From positions 1 to 57,404 of the forward strand of contig QBYE01000006.1 in NCBI GenBank assembly GCA_003282985.1: a stretch of DNA of 57,404 nt, written 5' to 3'. The position numbers and the translations under genes are program-made. Of the stretch, positions 28,199 through 36,747 are shown piece after piece. Every line of letters begins with the position of its first letter. The stretch's first letter is position 1. The DNA comes from Pelagibacteraceae bacterium AG-325-E08 (GTDB taxonomy: Bacteria > Pseudomonadota > Alphaproteobacteria > Pelagibacterales > Pelagibacteraceae). Below the pieces are notes generated by a model. It was not told the origin of the DNA. It was given only the letters and a program-made list of their open reading frames with translations, and ran no database searches.

Positions 28199-28210
28199 AA
28201 AATATAGCAG

Positions 28211-28948
28211 ATGACAAATAAATATATGTATTTTATTGCTAATTGGAAAATGTTTGGTGGTCTAAATTCCTTAAATACAATAGATAAGGTGGTCAAATTT
28301 TTTAAAGCCTTTAAAAAAAATAGATCTATAAAAATAATATATTGTCCACCAAGTACATTAATAAGCCTAATGTCAAAAAAATTAGAAAAAACTAATATAG
28401 AAATTGGTGCACAAAATTGTCATGAACAAGAATCTTATGGAGCTTTTACAGGTTCAATAAATTCCAAAATGTTAAAAAATATTGGTGCCAATTATGTTAT
28501 CATTGGTCATTCTGAAAATCGCCAATCAGGTGAAAGCAATCAATTAATCAATTTAAAAATTAAAAGTGCGTTAAAATCTGGACTTAAAGTAATTTTCTGT
28601 ATTGGTGAAACTTTAAGAGAAAAAAGAAAAAAAATTACAAAAAAAATTTTAGATAAACAACTTAAATTGGGTTTAAATAAAGTTAATTCAAAAAAAAATA
28701 TAATTATTGCTTATGAACCAGTTTGGTCAATTGGAACAGGCCTTATTCCAAAATCTGATGATCTTTATGAAACAGTAAATTTTATTAAAAAAAAAATGAG
28801 AAAAAATAAAGTACTATATGGTGGATCAGTTAATCCTAAAAATATCAATGATTTAAAATCAATAAATAATATAGATGGCTATTTAATAGGTGGAGCATCT
28901 CAAGACCCTAAAAAATTTATTGATATAATTAAAAAAAGATATAGTTAA
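28211..28948 (+). CDS. tpiA: Triosephosphate isomerase
   Basis: Interconverts dihydroxyacetone phosphate and glyceraldehyde 3-phosphate. It has 245 residues. IANWKMFGG near the N-terminus carries the catalytic Lys. The catalytic His is in VIIGHSENRQ and the catalytic Glu in IAYEPVWSIGTG, with the phosphate loop at LYGGSVNPKN. It is the first gene of the tpiA-secG-pyrG-kdsA-eno run, five bases before secG. Confidence 0.96.
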   Translation: MTNKYMYFIANWKMFGGLNSLNTIDKVVKFFKAFKKNRSIKIIYCPPSTLISLMSKKLEKTNIEIGAQNCHEQESYGAFTGSINSKMLKNIGANYVIIGHSENRQSGESNQLINLKIKSALKSGLKVIFCIGETLREKRKKITKKILDKQLKLGLNKVNSKKNIIIAYEPVWSIGTGLIPKSDDLYETVNFIKKKMRKNKVLYGGSVNPKNINDLKSINNIDGYLIGGASQDPKKFIDIIKKRYS

Positions 28949-28953
28949 CCCTC

Positions 28954-29256
28954 ATGGAAAATATTTTATTAGTACTAAATATAATTTTAGCATTTGTTTT
29001 AGTCTTATTAGTTTTAATGCAAAAATCAGAGGGGGGAGCATTGGGCATAGGTGTTTCCCAGGAAAGTTTTATGTTTTCTAGATCAGCAGGTAATTTTATG
29101 ACAAAAGCAACTGCTGTGGTTGCAACTTTATTTATTATCTGTAGCTTAGGATTAACCATTGTATCAAGAGGAGACTTAGCTCCAACTTCTTCGGTTTTAG
29201 ACACAATTGAGGAAAAAACTGAAGATACACCGTCAATACCAGAAAATAACAATTAA
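28954..29256 (+). CDS. secG: Preprotein translocase subunit SecG
   Basis: Auxiliary inner-membrane subunit of SecYEG. It has 100 residues with two membrane helices (about 3-23 and 52-72). The conserved LVLLVLMQKSEGGALGIGV loop follows helix 1, and an acidic Ser/Pro-rich tail ends the protein. Position between tpiA and pyrG is the standard alphaproteobacterial context. A 40-bp gap follows. Confidence 0.93.
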   Translation: MENILLVLNIILAFVLVLLVLMQKSEGGALGIGVSQESFMFSRSAGNFMTKATAVVATLFIICSLGLTIVSRGDLAPTSSVLDTIEEKTEDTPSIPENNN

Positions 29257-29296
29257 CGCTTTTCAATTACTTTTTTATTCGCTATAAGATAATTCC

Positions 29297-30913
29297 ATGG
29301 CACGATTTATTTTTGTCACGGGCGGCGTGGTTTCATCATTAGGAAAAGGACTCTCTTCAGCATCTCTAGCTTATCTTCTTCAATCCAGAGGTTACAAAGT
29401 AAGATTAAGAAAGTTAGATCCTTACTTGAATGTTGATCCGGGTACAATGAGTCCATTTCAACATGGTGAAGTATTTGTAACTGATGATGGAGCAGAAACA
29501 GATTTAGACCTCGGTCATTACGAAAGATTTTCAGGAGTGTCTGCAAAGAAATCAGATAATATTACAACTGGAAAAATTTACAACGATGTTTTGAAAAAAG
29601 AACGTAAAGGTGAATATTTAGGTAAAACTGTTCAAGTAATACCTCACATTACAAATCGTATAAAAGAATTTATAAAAAAAGACTCCTCAAAAGAAGATTT
29701 TGTTATTTGCGAAATAGGAGGCATTGTTGGAGATATTGAGAGTTTACCTTTTGTTGAAGCAATAAGACAATTTGCAAATGATATTGGTAAACAAAATTCA
29801 CTATTTGTTCACCTTACATTGGTTCCATATTTAAAAGCATCAGACGAAATTAAAACTAAACCAACACAACATTCTGTAAAAGAACTTAGAAGTATCGGTA
29901 TCCAACCTGATATTATTATTTGTAGATCGGAAAGACCAATACCTTTAGAACACAGAAAAAAGATTTCATTATTTTGTAATGTAAATATTAAGAATGTAAT
30001 TGAAACAGTTGATGTAAGAACTATTTATGAAGCTCCAATAAGTTTCTATAAAGAAAAACTAGACCTACAAGTCTTAAACTATTTTAAGCTAAGATCAAAA
30101 AAACCAGTAAACTTAACTCCATGGAAAAAAATTACTAAAATTATTTTGCATACAAAAAAACATGTTAATATTGCAATAATTGGTAAATATGTTGAATTGA
30201 AAGATGCTTATAAATCTTTAGATGAGGCACTTACTCATGGTGGAATAGACAATAATGTCAAGATAAACCTAATAAGAATAGATTCTGAAAAATTAAAAGT
30301 TTCAGAAATAAAATCTAAACTAAAAAATATCTCAGGAATTTTAATACCTGGTGGGTTTGGTAAAAGAGGAACTGATGGAAAAATAGCAGCTATCAAATTC
30401 GCAAGAATAAATAAAATACCATTTCTTGGAATTTGTTATGGTATGCAAATGGCAATAATTGAATTTGCTAGAAATAAATTAAATTTAAAAAAAGCTACCT
30501 CAAGTGAATTTGATAAAAAAGGTTTAGCTATTATAGGCTTGATGAATGAATGGAACAAAGATGGTAAAAAAATTAAAGGTACAGATAAAAACTTAGGTGG
30601 CACAATGAGACTTGGTTCTTATGACGCAAAACTATTAAAAAATTCAATGATTCAAAAAATTTATGGAAAAAATTTGATTAAAGAGAGACATCGTCATAGG
30701 TATGAAGTGAATATTGCTTTTAAGGAAAAATTTGAAAAAAATGGTATGAATTTTTCAGGTTTATCTCCAGATGGTAATTTACCTGAAATAATTGAGTTAA
30801 AAAATCACCCATGGTTTATCGGAGTTCAATTTCATCCAGAATTTAAATCTAGACCTTTGGCCCCACATCCTTTATTCTCATCTTTTATCAAGGCATCAAA
30901 AAATCATAAATGA
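29297..30913 (+). CDS. pyrG: CTP synthase
   Basis: Aminates UTP to CTP using glutamine. It has 538 residues. The N-terminal synthetase domain shows FVTGGVVSSLGKG and HYERF. The C-terminal glutaminase has Cys380 in GICYGMQ and a terminal FHPEFKSRP. CTP is used directly by CdsA and IspDF encoded nearby. It overlaps kdsA by 4 bp. Confidence 0.97.
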   Translation: MARFIFVTGGVVSSLGKGLSSASLAYLLQSRGYKVRLRKLDPYLNVDPGTMSPFQHGEVFVTDDGAETDLDLGHYERFSGVSAKKSDNITTGKIYNDVLKKERKGEYLGKTVQVIPHITNRIKEFIKKDSSKEDFVICEIGGIVGDIESLPFVEAIRQFANDIGKQNSLFVHLTLVPYLKASDEIKTKPTQHSVKELRSIGIQPDIIICRSERPIPLEHRKKISLFCNVNIKNVIETVDVRTIYEAPISFYKEKLDLQVLNYFKLRSKKPVNLTPWKKITKIILHTKKHVNIAIIGKYVELKDAYKSLDEALTHGGIDNNVKINLIRIDSEKLKVSEIKSKLKNISGILIPGGFGKRGTDGKIAAIKFARINKIPFLGICYGMQMAIIEFARNKLNLKKATSSEFDKKGLAIIGLMNEWNKDGKKIKGTDKNLGGTMRLGSYDAKLLKNSMIQKIYGKNLIKERHRHRYEVNIAFKEKFEKNGMNFSGLSPDGNLPEIIELKNHPWFIGVQFHPEFKSRPLAPHPLFSSFIKASKNHK

Positions 30914-31734
30914 GCAGTATAAAAGTTAATTGCGGTAAAATTGAAATTTCAAATGATAACAAAATTTGTATCATAGCTGGACCTTGTCAGCTTGAGTCCG
31001 AACAACATGCTATGGATATGGCTGGAAAAATTCAAGAGATAACTAAAAAATTTAATCTTGGTTTTGTTTATAAAACCTCTTTTGATAAGGCAAATAGAAC
31101 CAGTCTAAAGGGAAAAAGAGGGGCAGGGTTAGAGGCTTCACTACCCGTGTTCGATAAAATAAGAAAAGAACTTAATGTACCAATACTAACAGATATACAC
31201 AATATTGAACAATGCTCTATAGTAAGTGGACATGTTGATGTAATTCAAATACCAGCATTTCTATGTAGACAAACTGATCTATTAATTGCTGCAGCAAAAA
31301 CAAATAAAATTATTAATGTTAAGAAAGGTCAATTTTTAGCTCCTTGGGATATGGTAAATGTAACAAAAAAAATTTCAGATTCTGGAAATAAAAATATTTT
31401 AGTAACTGAAAGAGGTGCAAGTTTTGGTTATAATACACTTGTATCAGATATGAGATCACTACCAATTATGGCAAAGAATGGTTATCCGGTTATTTTTGAT
31501 GCTACTCATTCAGTTCAGCAACCAGGTGGACTAGGGGAAAAAAGTGGTGGTCAAAGAGAATTCGTTGAACATTTAGCAAGAGCTGCAGTTGCAGTTGGGG
31601 TTGCAGGGGTTTTTATAGAAACTCATCAAGACCCAGATAATGCTCCATCGGATGGACCCAACATGATACCTTTAGACAAATTAGAAAATTTATTAAAACA
31701 ACTTACAGATATTGATAACTTAATTAAAAATTAG
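30910..31734 (+). CDS. kdsA: 3-deoxy-8-phosphooctulonate synthase
   Basis: Condenses arabinose 5-phosphate with phosphoenolpyruvate to Kdo-8-phosphate for the lipopolysaccharide inner core. It has 274 residues of TIM-barrel fold. IIAGPCQLES, KTSFDKANRTS, ERGASFGYNTLV and IFDATHSVQQPG are family motifs. PEP comes from enolase, encoded next and overlapping by one base. Together with the full lpx set this implies the cell makes Kdo-containing lipid A. Confidence 0.96.
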   Translation: MSSIKVNCGKIEISNDNKICIIAGPCQLESEQHAMDMAGKIQEITKKFNLGFVYKTSFDKANRTSLKGKRGAGLEASLPVFDKIRKELNVPILTDIHNIEQCSIVSGHVDVIQIPAFLCRQTDLLIAAAKTNKIINVKKGQFLAPWDMVNVTKKISDSGNKNILVTERGASFGYNTLVSDMRSLPIMAKNGYPVIFDATHSVQQPGGLGEKSGGQREFVEHLARAAVAVGVAGVFIETHQDPDNAPSDGPNMIPLDKLENLLKQLTDIDNLIKN

Positions 31735-32990
31735 TGAGTAAGATTATAAAAGTAAAGGCACGTCAGGTTTTTGACAGCAGAGGAAATCCAACTATTGAAG
31801 CTGAAGTTTTTACAAAAAATAATAGTGCCCTAGCAATTTGTCCATCGGGTGCATCAACAGGAACATACGAAGCATTTGAAAAAAGAGATAAAAATAATAA
31901 AAGATATTTAGGAAAAAGCGTTCTTAATGCTGTCAATTTGATTAATACAAAAATTTCAAAAAAATTAAAAGGTCAAAATGTTCATGACCAAGAGAGAATA
32001 GATACTCTTTTAATTAATTTAGATGGAACTAGACAAAAAATTCGACTAGGAGCAAATTCAATTTTAGCTGTATCAATGGCAGTAAAAAAACTTTCTGCTA
32101 GTGTAAAAAAACTACCTTTATTCAAAACTTTTTTAGTAAAAAATAATTTTAAATTACCATATCCATTAATGAATATAATAAATGGTGGTGCCCATGCAAA
32201 TAATGGTTTGCGAATACAAGAGTTCATGATCAGACCTGACCGAGCTAAAAATTTTTCAGATGCAATGAGGATTTGTTATGTTGTAATTAAAAATCTGAGT
32301 AAAATTATCAAAAATAAAGGACTGTCAACATCGGTAGGTGATGAAGGTGGATTTGCACCAATGATTAGTAGCAATAATCAAGCACTTGATTTAATTGTTT
32401 CAGCTATTAAAAAATCAGGTTTTGTTAATGGTAGAGATGTATCAATTTGTTTAGATGTTGCTGCAAATGAGTTATATAAAAAAGGGAAATATTCTATTCA
32501 CTCAAAAAGTTTTATTTCAGTTGAAAAATCAATAAAAGAGTTCAACAAAATAATTACAAAATACAAAATAAAATCAATTGAAGACCCTTTTGCTGAAAAT
32601 GATTGGATTTCTTGGAATAAATTAATGAAGAATACATCTAAAGTTCAAATTGTTGGTGATGATTTATATGTTACTAACTTGGAAAGACTTAAAAAAGGTT
32701 TTTTAAATATTTCTTCTAATGCAATTTTAATCAAACTTAATCAAATAGGAACGGTGTCTGAAACACTTGAAGTTATAAAATTTGCTCAAATTATAGGATT
32801 CAAGACTATAATTTCTCACAGATCTGGAGATAGTGAGGACACATTTATTGCTGATTTAGCTGTAGGAACTAATTCAGATCAAATTAAAACAGGATCTTTA
32901 GCTAGATCTGAGAGAGTTGCTAAATATAATCAATTATTACGTATAGAAGAAGGACTTGGAAAAAAAGCCAGAATGAATAAAATTCATTAA
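31734..32990 (+). CDS. eno: Enolase
   Basis: Glycolytic/gluconeogenic conversion of 2-phosphoglycerate to phosphoenolpyruvate. It has 418 residues from GTG at 31734, which overlaps the kdsA TAG stop by one base. Motifs include ARQVFDSRGNPTIEAEV, the GASTG loop, NIINGGAHANN, SIEDPFAENDW and SHRSGDSEDTFIADL. A one-base overlap with the ftsB-like gene follows. Confidence 0.96.
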   Translation: MSKIIKVKARQVFDSRGNPTIEAEVFTKNNSALAICPSGASTGTYEAFEKRDKNNKRYLGKSVLNAVNLINTKISKKLKGQNVHDQERIDTLLINLDGTRQKIRLGANSILAVSMAVKKLSASVKKLPLFKTFLVKNNFKLPYPLMNIINGGAHANNGLRIQEFMIRPDRAKNFSDAMRICYVVIKNLSKIIKNKGLSTSVGDEGGFAPMISSNNQALDLIVSAIKKSGFVNGRDVSICLDVAANELYKKGKYSIHSKSFISVEKSIKEFNKIITKYKIKSIEDPFAENDWISWNKLMKNTSKVQIVGDDLYVTNLERLKKGFLNISSNAILIKLNQIGTVSETLEVIKFAQIIGFKTIISHRSGDSEDTFIADLAVGTNSDQIKTGSLARSERVAKYNQLLRIEEGLGKKARMNKIH

Positions 32991-33298
32991 TGCTCAAAAA
33001 ATTAAAAAAAAACTATTTCTTACTAGTTTCAACCTTTTTAATTTTATACTTTTTTTTTAATCTTTTATCAGGTCAAAGAGGCCTTATTTCTTATTTTGAG
33101 AAAAATCAAATATTAAACAATCTCCAAAAAGAAGAATTATTGTTAATTAATCAAACTAGGGACTTGGATTTGAAAAATTCATTATTAAGTGACAATCTGG
33201 ATCTTGATTATGTTGAAACATTAATTAGAGAAAGATTTTTATTTGGTAAAAAAAATGAAACAATTTATATATTAAAGAACAATGGACAAAAAAATTAG
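32990..33298 (+). CDS. ftsB: Septum formation initiator, FtsB/DivIC-like
   Basis: Small bitopic division protein. It has 102 residues: a short cytoplasmic N-terminus, one membrane helix (about 9-26), a Leu-rich coiled coil (about 38-75), and the conserved end [21 protein letters not shown]. Position directly after eno is the usual place for this gene. It overlaps lipA by 17 bp. Expected partners FtsL and FtsQ are not here. Confidence 0.88.
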   Translation: MLKKLKKNYFLLVSTFLILYFFFNLLSGQRGLISYFEKNQILNNLQKEELLLINQTRDLDLKNSLLSDNLDLDYVETLIRERFLFGKKNETIYILKNNGQKN

Positions 33299-34214
33299 AC
33301 CTAGACACCCAGAAAAAGTAAAGAACCCAATTAATCCTATTAAAAAAAAGCCTACATGGATTAGATCTAAGCTTACCAATAGCAAAGAATTCTTTTTAAC
33401 AAAGACCATAGTTAATAAGAATAATTTAGTTACAGTTTGTCAGGAAGCAAACTGCCCAAATATTACAGAATGTTGGAGTAAAAGACACGCAACATTTATG
33501 ATTATGGGAGATACTTGTACAAGAGCGTGTGCTTTTTGTGATGTTAAAACTGGCAAACCTAGAAAACTAGATAAACTTGAACCAATTAAAATTTCCCAAG
33601 CAGTTAAAAAACTTAATTTAAAGCATGTAGTAATTACCTCTGTAGATAGAGATGATCTAGAGGATGGTGGATCAAATCATTTTTTTGAAGTAATAAATCA
33701 AACTAGAAAAAGCAATCCTAATACTACAATAGAAGTTTTAACACCTGATTTTTTAAGAAAAGGGGACGCCTATAAAAAAGTTTTAGAGGCCAACCCAGAT
33801 GTTTTTAATCATAATATTGAAACCGTTCCAAGCTTATATCTAAAAGTAAGACCTGGATCGAGATATTTTGCATCTTTAGAACTTTTAAAAAATGCAAAAA
33901 AAATAAATAAAAAAGTTTTTACTAAATCTGGAATCATGGTTGGTTTAGGAGAAAATAAGGATGAAATATTGCAAGTAATGGATGATCTTAAAGCAGCAGA
34001 TGTTGATTTTTTAACTATCGGTCAGTACTTACAGCCTTCAGTTAAACATTTTCCTTTAGACAGATATTACACTCCCCAAGAATTTAATGAACTTGGAAAT
34101 ATTGCAAAATCAAAAGGATTTTTATTAGTTTCATCTTCACCTTTAACAAGATCATCTTATCATGCAGACGAGGATTTTGCTAAATTACAACAAAATAGAA
34201 TTAATATTCATTAA
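33282..34214 (+). CDS. lipA: Lipoyl synthase
   Basis: Radical SAM enzyme inserting two sulfurs into octanoyl groups on lipoate-dependent enzymes. It has 310 residues. The auxiliary cluster cysteines are 53, 58 and 64 ([13 protein letters not shown]) and the SAM-cluster cysteines are 79, 83 and 86 (CTRACAFC). The C-terminal [11 protein letters not shown] contains the conserved RSSY motif. The pyruvate dehydrogenase genes that often lie between ftsB and lipA are absent. It overlaps ftsB by 17 bp and the following gene by one base. Confidence 0.96.
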   Translation: MDKKIRPRHPEKVKNPINPIKKKPTWIRSKLTNSKEFFLTKTIVNKNNLVTVCQEANCPNITECWSKRHATFMIMGDTCTRACAFCDVKTGKPRKLDKLEPIKISQAVKKLNLKHVVITSVDRDDLEDGGSNHFFEVINQTRKSNPNTTIEVLTPDFLRKGDAYKKVLEANPDVFNHNIETVPSLYLKVRPGSRYFASLELLKNAKKINKKVFTKSGIMVGLGENKDEILQVMDDLKAADVDFLTIGQYLQPSVKHFPLDRYYTPQEFNELGNIAKSKGFLLVSSSPLTRSSYHADEDFAKLQQNRINIH

Positions 34215-34651
34215 TGCCAAAAGCTTCTGTTACACGTCAGATAGCACGTGAAAAACAAAAATTAATCGATTTTGTTTTAGATATTGATAAATATCCAGAA
34301 TTCATTCCTTTTTGTATAGACTCTAAAGTTTATGAAAGAAACGATAAGGAAGATGAAATAGCAATTGTTGCTGATCTAACTATTGGCAAAAAACCATTTG
34401 TCGATACCTATAAAAGTGATGTGAGATATAAAAAAAAAGATGATTTAATTCATGTGACTAATATAGGTGGCCCTCTAAAACACTTAGAAAATAATTGGAA
34501 ATTTATACAAAAAGAGAATTTCACTGAGGTTCATTTTGATGTTGATTTTGAAATAAAAAATAAATTCTTAGATATGATTATGACAAAATCTTTTGAATTT
34601 GGGCTCAATAAAATAGCAGATGCTTTTCAAGAAAGAGCTGAAAAAATTTAA
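34214..34651 (+). CDS. Coq10/RatA-family START-domain protein
   Basis: Polyketide-cyclase/START-like lipid-binding fold, 145 residues. The opening KASVTRQIAREKQKLIDFV with DIDKYPEFIPFC, the central ADLTIGKKPFVDTYKS and the C-terminal GLNKIADAFQERAE match the ubiquinone-binding Coq10 family. It is annotated in some bacteria as RatA toxin. Location after lipA is typical of alphaproteobacteria and favours the ubiquinone chaperone role. It ends six bases from the convergent pncC gene. Confidence 0.88.
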   Translation: MPKASVTRQIAREKQKLIDFVLDIDKYPEFIPFCIDSKVYERNDKEDEIAIVADLTIGKKPFVDTYKSDVRYKKKDDLIHVTNIGGPLKHLENNWKFIQKENFTEVHFDVDFEIKNKFLDMIMTKSFEFGLNKIADAFQERAEKI

Positions 34652-34657
34652 CTTAAT

Positions 34658-35116
34658 TCAAATAAGGCTATCAACAATTCTAATAGCTTTTTTCACTGTT
34701 GATTTTTGAATAGATATCCTGTTTTTAGAATTAAAAATATTTTTACTAATAATTATCTTATTGCCTTTTTTTACACCAATATAGACTAACCCAACTGGTT
34801 TTTTTTTACTTCCTCCATTTGGTCCTGCAATACCAGTTATTGAAACATTGATATTTGCTTTTGATATTTTTGATAGATTTACTACCATTGATTTGCAACA
34901 TTCATGGCTAACAGCGCCAAATCTTTTAATAATATTTTTGTTCACTTTTAAAACTTTGATTTTTGCTTGATTAGAATAAGTTATAAGACCTAAATTAAAT
35001 ACTTTAGATGCACCACTTATAGAAGTAATGGTATTAGCTAGCATACCTCCAGTACAAGACTCAGCAAAAGATATTTTAAGTTTTTTTCTAGTTAATTTTT
35101 TTACTAAAGTTTTCAT
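34658..35116 (-). CDS. pncC: CinA C-terminal-type nicotinamide-nucleotide amidohydrolase
   Basis: Probably deamidates nicotinamide mononucleotide in pyridine nucleotide salvage. It has 152 residues, a stand-alone CinA C-terminal domain. SFAESCTGGMLANTITSISGAS and LITYSNQAK, then SITGIAGPNGGSKKKPVG, are diagnostic. It is the last gene of the ispDF-pgpA-pncC run, abutting pgpA with a one-base overlap. No CinA N-terminal domain is attached. Confidence 0.9.
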   Translation of the reverse strand: MKTLVKKLTRKKLKISFAESCTGGMLANTITSISGASKVFNLGLITYSNQAKIKVLKVNKNIIKRFGAVSHECCKSMVVNLSKISKANINVSITGIAGPNGGSKKKPVGLVYIGVKKGNKIIISKNIFNSKNRISIQKSTVKKAIRIVDSLI

Positions 35117-35619
35117 TAAATAAAATAGCTACTTAAAACCATAAAACAAATTAATGATAAAACAACATATAAACCAGCACAAACGTCATCCATAATTACT
35201 CCAAAACTATTTTTAAAATTTCTGTCAAAAAAATTTACAGGAAAGGGTTTTTTAATATCAAAAAATCTAAATAATACGAAACAAATAGCATAAAAAATTA
35301 TAGCTTCATTTGGAGATTTTTCTATACCGTGGGAAATTTCATATAAATAAATTGGAATTGATTGTCCAATAAATTCATCAATTACAATTTCTTTTGGGTC
35401 TTTGTTTTCACTATTCTTAGTGTGGCTAGCTACAGCAGAAAAAGAATAAATAAAAATAATAATTAATCCTAAAAGAATTAAGTTAGATGAAATATCTAAA
35501 GTATGAAATAGAACAAAGAGTATAATTATTGTAGCCAAAGATCCAACAGTTCCTGGAATTATTTTTATTTTTCCTATTCCAAACATTGTTACAAATAAGG
35601 AGTTAAATGTTTTAATCAT
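35116..35619 (-). CDS. pgpA: Phosphatidylglycerophosphatase A
   Basis: Dephosphorylates phosphatidylglycerol phosphate at the inner membrane. It has 167 residues with about four hydrophobic segments. The conserved GIGKIKIIPGTVGSLATI near the N-terminus, IVIDEFIGQ in the middle, and FDIKKPFPVNFFDR with DDVCAGLY match PgpA. It uses the product of the pathway fed by CdsA. It overlaps ispDF by 8 bp. Confidence 0.93.
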   Translation of the reverse strand: MIKTFNSLFVTMFGIGKIKIIPGTVGSLATIIILFVLFHTLDISSNLILLGLIIIFIYSFSAVASHTKNSENKDPKEIVIDEFIGQSIPIYLYEISHGIEKSPNEAIIFYAICFVLFRFFDIKKPFPVNFFDRNFKNSFGVIMDDVCAGLYVVLSLICFMVLSSYFI

Positions 35620-36721
35620 ATTTTTTTATTGAAATTAAAACTTCACAAGCAATAGCTTTTTCTTTACCTATTAAACCTAGCTTTTCTACAGTTTTACCTT
35701 TTAAATTAATCTTATTTCTTTCTAAATTCATAAGATTTGATAATGAATTAATTATTCTATTTCTATACGTTGAAACTTTAGGTTTTTGACAAATTAAATT
35801 AATATCTAAGTTATTAATTGAAAAGTTATTTTCATATAAATTTTCTATAATTGGTTTAAGCATTTTTGGAGATCTTATATTTTTAAATTCATTTTTATTA
35901 CTTGGAAAATAAGTACCAATATCTTTTTTTTGAATAGCACCTAAGATTGCATCAATTATTGCATGTAATATAACATCACCATCTGAATGACCTTGTAAAC
36001 CAGAATGGAATGGTATCTTTGTTCCTCCAAGATAAAGTCTTTTATTTTTTACCAATCTGTGAATATCAAAACCAATACCAAAAGATACTTTATTTAGCTC
36101 AATATCATCAAAGTAAGTAATCTTATTATTTTTAGTCTCACCCTTAATGAAGGCAATCTTATAATTATTTTCTATAAATAATGTTGCTTCATCATTAACC
36201 TTAGTTATTTGTTTAGATGAAAGATTGTATAAATCTTTAAACTTAAAGGCTTGGGGCGTTTGAGTTAATAATGCTTTATCTCTGTTCAAATTAAATAGGT
36301 GATTTTGTGTCTTATATTTTATCGAGTCGTTTGAATATATGTAAGGTATGACAGCTCTATTTTTCTTTAATTTATAAATCAAATTTTTTAATAACTTTAC
36401 TGAAAAGTTTGGTCTTGCCGCATCATGAATGAGTACATTGGTAGGTTTAAACTTTTTTAGATATTTTAGAGCAATTAAAGAAGAGTCAGATCTTTCTTTC
36501 CCACCTTTAATTATTTTAATAATTTTAGGGAGTTTTTTTTTCTTAAGATGAATTAAATTATTTGTTACAATTATAATCTTTTTAAAAAGCTTAGAATTTA
36601 TTGATTTTTCAATAGAGTGATCGATAATTTCTTTATTTTTATAATGATAGAATTGTTTAGCTATTTTATTATGAAATCTCTTACTTTTTCCAGCTGCCAG
36701 TATTACAAAATAGTTGTTCAT
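35612..36721 (-). CDS. ispDF: Bifunctional IspD/IspF (methylerythritol phosphate pathway)
   Basis: Natural fusion of the cytidylyltransferase IspD and the cyclodiphosphate synthase IspF. It has 369 residues. IspD spans about 1-210 (ILAAGKSKRF nucleotide loop, VLIHDAARPNF). IspF spans about 211-369 (GIGFDIHRLV with metal-binding Asp and His, GHSDGDVILHAI, and EKLGLIGKEKAIACEV). The fusion is common in alphaproteobacteria. With Dxr it covers three of the MEP steps. It is divergent from ntrY across 26 bp, and part of the ntrY promoter probably lies in its 5' end. Confidence 0.95.
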   Translation of the reverse strand: MNNYFVILAAGKSKRFHNKIAKQFYHYKNKEIIDHSIEKSINSKLFKKIIIVTNNLIHLKKKKLPKIIKIIKGGKERSDSSLIALKYLKKFKPTNVLIHDAARPNFSVKLLKNLIYKLKKNRAVIPYIYSNDSIKYKTQNHLFNLNRDKALLTQTPQAFKFKDLYNLSSKQITKVNDEATLFIENNYKIAFIKGETKNNKITYFDDIELNKVSFGIGFDIHRLVKNKRLYLGGTKIPFHSGLQGHSDGDVILHAIIDAILGAIQKKDIGTYFPSNKNEFKNIRSPKMLKPIIENLYENNFSINNLDINLICQKPKVSTYRNRIINSLSNLMNLERNKINLKGKTVEKLGLIGKEKAIACEVLISIKKYD

Positions 36722-36730
36722 TTGCTTAAA

Positions 36731-36739
36731 TGCTATAAT
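36731..36739 (+). promoter_or_regulatory. Extended -10 promoter of ntrYX
   Basis: TGC followed by a perfect TATAAT (hexamer at 36734-36739) forms an ideal extended -10 element in the 26-bp gap between ispDF and ntrY. Any -35 is weak. The predicted transcription start (36746-36748) falls on or within two bases of the ntrY ATG at 36748, so the mRNA would be leaderless or nearly so. No ribosome binding site is present. Confidence 0.7.
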
Positions 36740-36747
36740 TCTAAAAT

